From positions 1 through 7,158 of the forward strand of contig JAEXOD010000197.1 of assembly GCA_023447335.1 (NCBI GenBank): a stretch of 7,158 nucleotides of DNA, in the 5' to 3' direction. Each line of letters begins with the position of its first letter. Positions within the stretch are counted from its first letter, which is position 1. The notes under the pieces were generated by a model. The model did not search any database, was not told the DNA's origin, and saw only the letters and a list, made by a program, of their open reading frames with translations. The translations under genes and the position numbers were made by a program. The stretch comes from Bacteroidota bacterium (GTDB lineage Bacteria; Bacteroidota; Ignavibacteria; Ignavibacteriales; Melioribacteraceae). This document shows positions 1 through 7,158 of the stretch, piece after piece.

Positions 1-891
<891 letters not shown>

Positions 892-912
892 TAAATTGAA
901 ATAGGTAATAAA

Positions 913-1812
913 TTGATAATTAATCAGCATCAACAAAAATTTAAAGAAGAAGTTGAAAAGAATATTGAATTGGGAAAAAGACCTGATTGGCTTAAAGTAA
1001 AATTGCCCACAGGGCAAAACTATAAAGATGTTTTTAACTTGATGAGAGACAGCAAATTAAATACGGTATGCGAAGAAGCAAAATGCCCTAACTTGGGCGA
1101 ATGTTGGAATTCAAGAACGGCAACATTTATGATTTTAGGTGATACTTGTACAAGAAGTTGCGGTTTTTGTAATATAAAAGTCGGTATGCCAAACGAATTG
1201 GATTTAGATGAACCGAGAAGAGTGGCAGATTCAGTTGAACAGCTTAATTTACGTCATGTGGTAATAACCTCAGTTAATAGAGATGAGTTGAAGGACGGCG
1301 GAGCTTCAATTTTTTCTGAAACAATTAGATTGATTAGAGAAAGAAATCCTGAGTGCACAATCGAAATACTAATCCCGGATTTTAAAGGTGATATAGAAGC
1401 TTTTAATATCATAATGAAAAATCCGCCAAATATTTTGAATCATAATTTAGAAACCGTAAAGCATTTATATCATGCAGTACGTCCTCAGGCAAAATACGAG
1501 CGTAGCTTAGAATTGATTAAATGGTTTAAAGATGAGGGGTTACGCACTAAAAGCGGTATTATGGTAGGAATTGGCGAAACTTATGACCAAGTGATTGAAT
1601 TGATGCATGATTTAAGAAATTACGGTTGTGATATTTTAACGATAGGTCAATATTTACAGCCGACAAAAAATCATTTACCGGTTCAAAGGTATGTAACTTT
1701 AGATGAGTTTGCAAAATATAAAGAAGAGGGGCTAAAAATGGGCTTTTTAGCTGTGGAATCTGCTCCTTTAGTTCGCAGCTCTTACCATGCGGATAAACAT
1801 GCTAGAATTTAG
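913..1812 (+). CDS. lipA: Lipoyl synthase (radical SAM)
   Basis: Lipoyl synthase inserts two sulfurs into an octanoyl group already bound to a lipoyl domain, using two [4Fe-4S] clusters and S-adenosylmethionine. All ligands are visible. The auxiliary cluster motif CX4CX5C is C53, C58, C64 (CEEAKCPNLGEC). The radical SAM motif CX3CX2C is C79, C83, C86 (CTRSCGFC). The C-terminal RSSYHA motif, at about residues 288-293, supplies the unusual serine ligand of the auxiliary cluster. The 299 residues are a normal family length. The start is inferred to be TTG at 913: an in-frame stop lies at 892-894, no ATG lies between it and the conserved RPDWLKVKLP region, and a weak AGG sits 7 bases upstream. 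The gene follows E2, a lipoylated-enzyme subunit, and probably shares its transcript. No lipB or lplA lies in the window. Confidence 0.97.
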   Translation: MIINQHQQKFKEEVEKNIELGKRPDWLKVKLPTGQNYKDVFNLMRDSKLNTVCEEAKCPNLGECWNSRTATFMILGDTCTRSCGFCNIKVGMPNELDLDEPRRVADSVEQLNLRHVVITSVNRDELKDGGASIFSETIRLIRERNPECTIEILIPDFKGDIEAFNIIMKNPPNILNHNLETVKHLYHAVRPQAKYERSLELIKWFKDEGLRTKSGIMVGIGETYDQVIELMHDLRNYGCDILTIGQYLQPTKNHLPVQRYVTLDEFAKYKEEGLKMGFLAVESAPLVRSSYHADKHARI

Positions 1813-1821
1813 TTGTATAAA

Positions 1822-1845
1822 AGGGGCTCTACTTTTAGAGTCCCT
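1822..1845 (+). terminator. Hairpin after lipA, probable intrinsic terminator
   Basis: GGGGCTCTA (1823-1831) pairs with TAGAGTCCC (1836-1844) around a CTTT loop. This gives nine pairs with one G-U, plus an outer A-T pair. The stem base is GC-rich, and an A/T-rich but interrupted tract (TAAATATTTAATTT) follows. It lies 10 bases after the lipA stop and before coaE, so it could end or attenuate the E2-lipA transcript. The imperfect U tract lowers certainty. Confidence 0.6.
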
Positions 1846-1881
1846 AAATATTTAATTTAACTCGGATGTTAATCTCTTATT

Positions 1882-1886
1882 AAGGA
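1882..1886 (+). promoter_or_regulatory. Ribosome binding site that decides the coaE start
   Basis: AAGGA precedes two in-frame ATG codons. It is directly adjacent to the ATG at 1887 but 6 bases from the ATG at 1893. The second spacing is normal for initiation, so 1893 is the likelier start. Confidence 0.65.
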
Positions 1887-1892
1887 ATGAAT

Positions 1893-2495
<603 letters not shown>

Positions 2496-2513
2496 TGATA
2501 TAAGAGTTACAAA

Positions 2514-2544
2514 CTCAAGGTAGATTATAATAATTTACCTTGAG
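2514..2544. terminator. Convergent hairpin, probable bidirectional terminator
   Basis: The arms 2514-2526 (CTCAAGGTAGATT) and 2532-2544 (AATTTACCTTGAG) form a 13-bp stem with one G-U pair around the loop ATAAT. It sits in the 71-base gap between coaE (plus) and the flavin-binding protein gene (minus), where both transcripts should end. A short TTT run follows on the minus strand; no clear U tract follows on the plus strand. It is therefore better supported for the minus-strand operon. A rival small hairpin, GAGTT-ACA-AACTC (2504-2516), overlaps its left foot. Confidence 0.65.
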
Positions 2545-2566
2545 AATGAAATGCATATAATTTTTG

Positions 2567-3190
2567 TTAAACAAAATAATCAGGTTTATTTATATTTTCG
2601 GAAAATTCATCCGGTTTCGGTGTATCAAAGCCTTTTTGATAGGGAAGAATACCCGACCATATATCTAAGTTTTGATCTTCGGGATTATCTTTGGAAAACC
2701 CCTCACGTATTTTTGCCGAAGCTTCAGAAATATCAATTTTAATAACTGCTACAGATTCAAGCTCTTGTTCGTTTGGCTTACGTATTTCTTCCCATCTACC
2801 TTTCAACATCTGATTAAACATCGATTCAAATGCCAATAATTTTTCTTCATTGGTCTCAACACATTCTCCTTTCCCGAAAGCAATGACGCTATGGTAATTA
2901 AAAGAAGTATGGGCTGCCGATTTTGTTAAAACTAATGCATCCTGAATTGTGAATGCAATAGCAACTTCATTTCCGGTTTCCAAATGGTTAATCAATCTAC
3001 TGTTATATGCTCCGTGTATATAGATATAGTTTTCATATCTTCCGAAATTAACGGGGATTATAAAAGGAGTTTTTTCAATTATAAAACTTATATGACAAAC
3101 ACAAGTTTTATCAATTATTTCATTAATAGTTTTTTTGTCATAAAAACCGCGTTGTTTCATTCGTTTTATTTCAGCTCTATTAAAATCCAT
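2567..3190 (-). CDS. Pyridoxamine 5'-phosphate oxidase-like flavin-nucleotide-binding protein
   Basis: The 207 residues match the split-barrel flavin-binding family related to NimA (Pyridox_ox_2 / COG3467 type). An N-terminal helix (about 4-28) is followed by barrel strands: VCHISFI (31-37), the TPFIIPVNFG stretch (41-50) and IYIHGAYNSRLINHL (56-70). Next comes the distinctive KSAAHTSFNYHSVIAFGKG region (90-108). The family's C-terminal signature is ISEASAKIREG (154-164) followed by the IWSGILPY stretch (177-184). Relatives bind FMN, or sometimes haem, and some reduce nitro groups; the substrate here is unknown. It is not a true PdxH, whose signature is absent. The start codon is ATG at 3190. 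A good AAGGA (minus strand, 3200-3196) sits 5 bases upstream and overlaps the stop of the nanE-like gene. It is the last gene of the minus-strand operon, 8 bases after nanE-like, and may be either a passenger or a flavin-linked partner. Confidence 0.85.
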   Translation of the reverse strand: MDFNRAEIKRMKQRGFYDKKTINEIIDKTCVCHISFIIEKTPFIIPVNFGRYENYIYIHGAYNSRLINHLETGNEVAIAFTIQDALVLTKSAAHTSFNYHSVIAFGKGECVETNEEKLLAFESMFNQMLKGRWEEIRKPNEQELESVAVIKIDISEASAKIREGFSKDNPEDQNLDIWSGILPYQKGFDTPKPDEFSENINKPDYFV

Positions 3191-3198
3191 AATTATCC

Positions 3199-3882
3199 TT
3201 ATTTCTCAATTGCTTTTACAAACCATTCTGTTATTAGTGTAGGGCGGGTTATCGCACTTCCGACTACCAATGCAAAAGCGCCTTTTTCCATTATTTTTTT
3301 TGCAGTTATGGGGGTGTTTATTCTTCCTTCGGCAAAAACGGGTATGTGAACGGTTGAGGAAAGTTTTCCGAGTAAATCGTAATCGGGTTCATCATTTTTC
3401 AAATGACTTGTATAAGGTGTATATCCGCTTAAAGTTGTACTTATACAATCGGCACCTGATTCGGCACACAAAACACCTTCTTCATAAGTAGAAATATCAG
3501 CCATTATTGTTACATCGTAACGTTTTTTAATTTCTTCAATAAATTTATGTCCGGATAAACCTTCTCTTTCTCTTATTGTACCGTCTACAGCAATAATATT
3601 AGTATTTATCTCAATAAGTTGTTCTATTTCCTTAAAGCTGCCGGTAATTCTAACAGTACCGTCATCAAATTTGTTTTTGAGTAATCCAATTACAGGTACA
3701 TTAACATTTTTTAATATTTCGGCTGTTTTCGCTACTCCTTCGCTTCTAATTCCGGCGGCACCACCTTGAATAGCGGCAATTGCAAACATTGTTACGCCGG
3801 CAGGAGAATTGAAAGGGCTATTTCCTTCTGCTTGGCATGATACAATAAGCTTATTTTCTAATTGTTTAAATATTTCTTTCAT
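3199..3882 (-). CDS. nanE: NanE-family sugar-phosphate 2-epimerase (putative N-acetylmannosamine-6-phosphate 2-epimerase)
   Basis: NanE converts N-acetylmannosamine-6-phosphate to N-acetylglucosamine-6-phosphate in sialic acid breakdown. The 227-residue TIM-barrel protein has the family's full length and marks: IVSCQA (13-18), GGAAGIR (40-46), and the likely catalytic Lys69 in PVIGLLK. MADIST (127-132), STTLSGYTPY (148-157), the likely catalytic Glu185 in AEGRI, and the phosphate-binding GSAITRP (208-214) follow. Some positions depart from classical NanE: an AEGNSPFNSP loop after SCQ, GIRSEG, and IIAVDGTIRER where IALDAT is usual. These suggest a subgroup whose substrate may differ. The ATG start overlaps the upstream stop codon as ATGA and has no Shine-Dalgarno of its own, which implies translational coupling. 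No nanA, nanK, nagA or nagB lies nearby, so the family call is firm but the exact reaction is inferred. Confidence 0.85.
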   Translation of the reverse strand: MKEIFKQLENKLIVSCQAEGNSPFNSPAGVTMFAIAAIQGGAAGIRSEGVAKTAEILKNVNVPVIGLLKNKFDDGTVRITGSFKEIEQLIEINTNIIAVDGTIREREGLSGHKFIEEIKKRYDVTIMADISTYEEGVLCAESGADCISTTLSGYTPYTSHLKNDEPDYDLLGKLSSTVHIPVFAEGRINTPITAKKIMEKGAFALVVGSAITRPTLITEWFVKAIEK

Positions 3883-4697
3883 AACTTTTTATTAAGTAGT
3901 TGTTCGTAATTAAGTGAGTTTTTTAATATTTCATAATAAGACGAAATTGTTAAATTAGGAAATAAACTAAATTTAGGTCTATCGATTAATACTTCGGGTA
4001 GTAAATAAGAGGATACAGGAAGTAATTCTATTCTGTAGTCAATTTTTATCAATTCATCGGTTATTCTACTTACTAACTCGTGAGCAATAATTTCAACATC
4101 CGTAATATTCTCAAATTTTAGTTCATAACCGACAAAATACCTTGTGTCCGAAATTGAATGCACAAATAATGGATTAATAATTTTATATAAATCTATGTTT
4201 TTATTTTCTCCTTTTATTGTCATAAAGTAATACCCTTTTTTATAGGTAATACTTCCGTTTAAGTATTCTAAATATAAATTATCGCTACAATCTAAAATGT
4301 TATCTGCTTTTACTGTAAGCAAGCCTTCTTTACCGCTTAATGTAATCTCGTTCTTTGATATTGAAATAGGGGAAACGTGAAACAATGGATCAATATTATA
4401 CTCTAATAAAAGATCTTGTAATTCGAATTTAATTTGTTCCGGATTAATAAATTTATTTTTCGCAATATCTGATTGATAGAACAAATCGTCAAATTTAAAA
4501 AGAGAATCACGAAACATCAAATTGTCTAGATTTTGCATAATTGCCAAATTTTCGGTTATGGCACCGCCTAAAAAACCATATTTATTAATCAACAAAACTT
4601 TAGCATTCTGTTTTGCCAAATGTGCTGCGGTAAGTATTCCTTTTACGGAGCCTCCATAAACGGCATAATCAAATTTTTTGTCTTCAAAAATTTCCAT
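3879..4697 (-). CDS. Short FAD_oxidored-like protein with degenerate FAD-binding motifs
   Basis: The N-terminus (about 9-50) has the Rossmann start of FAD-dependent oxidoreductases of the FAD_oxidored type, including KYGFLGGAITENL after the second strand. INPEQIKFELQDLLLEY (85-101) and ADNILDCSDNLYLEYL (131-146) align by eye with the family's PE...L and VIDATGDG regions. Key residues are changed. The GxGxxG turn reads G15-G-S17-V-K-G20, with Ser for the second Gly. The acidic ribose-binding residue is Asn38, and the ATGDG motif is CSDN. At 272 residues it is far shorter than usual relatives, and I see no C-terminal FAD motif. It may be a subunit, a weak FAD binder or a non-enzymatic relative. 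The start has a strong AAGGAG 4 bases upstream and lies 1 base after the HyuA-like stop. Its end overlaps the nanE-like start. There is no sign of a frameshift. Confidence 0.7.
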   Translation of the reverse strand: MEIFEDKKFDYAVYGGSVKGILTAAHLAKQNAKVLLINKYGFLGGAITENLAIMQNLDNLMFRDSLFKFDDLFYQSDIAKNKFINPEQIKFELQDLLLEYNIDPLFHVSPISISKNEITLSGKEGLLTVKADNILDCSDNLYLEYLNGSITYKKGYYFMTIKGENKNIDLYKIINPLFVHSISDTRYFVGYELKFENITDVEIIAHELVSRITDELIKIDYRIELLPVSSYLLPEVLIDRPKFSLFPNLTISSYYEILKNSLNYEQLLNKKL

Positions 4698-4698
4698 A

Positions 4699-6852
<2,154 letters not shown>

Positions 6853-6860
6853 ATCACTGT

Positions 6861-6864
6861 CTCC
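6861..6864 (-). promoter_or_regulatory. Ribosome binding site that decides the HyuA-like start
   Basis: GGAG on the minus strand lies 8 bases before the TTG at 6852 and within the gap after the upstream stop (6872-6874). No comparable site precedes the alternative TTG at 6897, so the shorter protein is favoured. Confidence 0.65.
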
Positions 6865-6871
6865 GCAAATT

Positions 6872-7158
6872 TTACATGAAATAATACGCAGCGGCAATTA
6901 AGCCGGCAACCGCAATAACCCAAGTATAAGGTAAAGTATTATAAAGTACTTTTTGAACGTCTACACGCATTTCGTTTGCAAGCCAAACGTTATGAGTATT
7001 TGTAGGATCACTAATACCTTGAATTTGACCTACTGAAAGCAATAACCCCATAACAGCGGCAGGATTTAAACCGCTTGCTAAAAAGACCGCAGCAATACCG
7101 TACCCCATACCCCAAACATTTAAAGGTCCTCTATATAAAGCAAGTGGTGCTGCCAAAC
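6872..7158 (-). CDS. Membrane protein, probable transporter, C-terminal part
   Basis: The reading frame is open to the window edge, so the visible 95 or so residues are only the C-terminus; the first TTG near the edge is most likely internal. Two hydrophobic stretches are clear. One is a long Gly/Ala-rich segment (about 12-43 of the visible part, split near L30-N31-P32 and possibly two spans or a re-entrant loop). The other is a final span of about 18 residues ending in AAAYYFM at the very C-terminus. Between them lies a polar loop with SDPTNTHN (49-56), a pattern that could line a substrate or ion path. The features fit a secondary transporter, but I cannot name the family. It ends 19 bases before the HyuA-like start, so it probably supplies that operon's substrate. 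Confidence 0.6.
   Translation of the reverse strand, partial: LAAPLALYRGPLNVWGMGYGIAAVFLASGLNPAAVMGLLLSVGQIQGISDPTNTHNVWLANEMRVDVQKVLYNTLPYTWVIAVAGLIAAAYYFM

Noticed and set aside
1846..1881. Possible promoter upstream of coaE
   Set aside because: The stretch is AT-rich, but I found neither a convincing -35/-10 pair nor a Bacteroidota-type TTTG / TAnnTTTG pair.
2551..2742. Plus-strand 63-codon open frame after coaE
   Set aside because: It overlaps the 3' end of the flavin-binding protein gene in antisense and contains no recognisable domain.
2984..3349. Plus-strand 121-codon open frame
   Set aside because: It lies antisense across the junction of the flavin-binding and nanE-like genes, has low-complexity Phe/Ile/Ser-rich translation and no family features, while the minus-strand frames are clearly real proteins.
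3879..3882. ATGA overlap as a possible frameshift joining two parts of one gene
   Set aside because: The two proteins belong to unrelated folds and the downstream one has a complete N-terminus; the overlap is ordinary start-stop coupling.

Overview
The window is AT-rich (about one third G+C by eye) and densely coded, with no phage, IS, CRISPR or RNA-gene signal that I can see. The E2, LipA and CoaE protein sequences look like those of the Bacteroidota/Ignavibacteria side of the FCB group. Genuine Shine-Dalgarno sequences occur (AAGGAG, GGAG, AAGGA), and two genes appear to start with TTG. The taxonomic guess is low confidence and rests on protein flavour only.

The plus-strand block (1-2495) is housekeeping. 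It starts with the 3' part of a lipoate-dependent 2-oxoacid dehydrogenase E2 gene, followed 21 bases later by lipA (lipoyl synthase), which makes the cofactor that E2 carries. A hairpin that may be a terminator follows. Then comes coaE (dephospho-CoA kinase), which completes CoA, the acyl acceptor of the E2 reaction.

The minus-strand block (7158 down to 2567) is a tightly packed, probably single operon read towards coaE. Its order is: a membrane protein, probably a transporter (only its C-terminus is inside the window); a hydantoinase/oxoprolinase A-type ASKHA ATPase; a short protein with a degenerate FAD_oxidored-type Rossmann fold; a NanE-type sugar-phosphate epimerase; and a pyridoxamine-phosphate-oxidase-like flavin-binding protein. 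Gene spacings are 19 nt (after start correction), 1 nt, a 4-nt ATGA overlap, and 8 nt. The two blocks converge on a 13-bp hairpin in a 71-base gap that probably terminates both.

The minus-strand operon is the part worth attention. A transporter, an ATP-using HyuA-like enzyme, a flavoprotein-derived subunit and a NanE homologue fit no textbook sialic-acid, hydantoin or 5-oxoproline pathway visible here: there is no NanA/NanK and no HyuB. It is a candidate uncharacterised uptake-and-catabolism module. The substrate cannot be read from the sequence.
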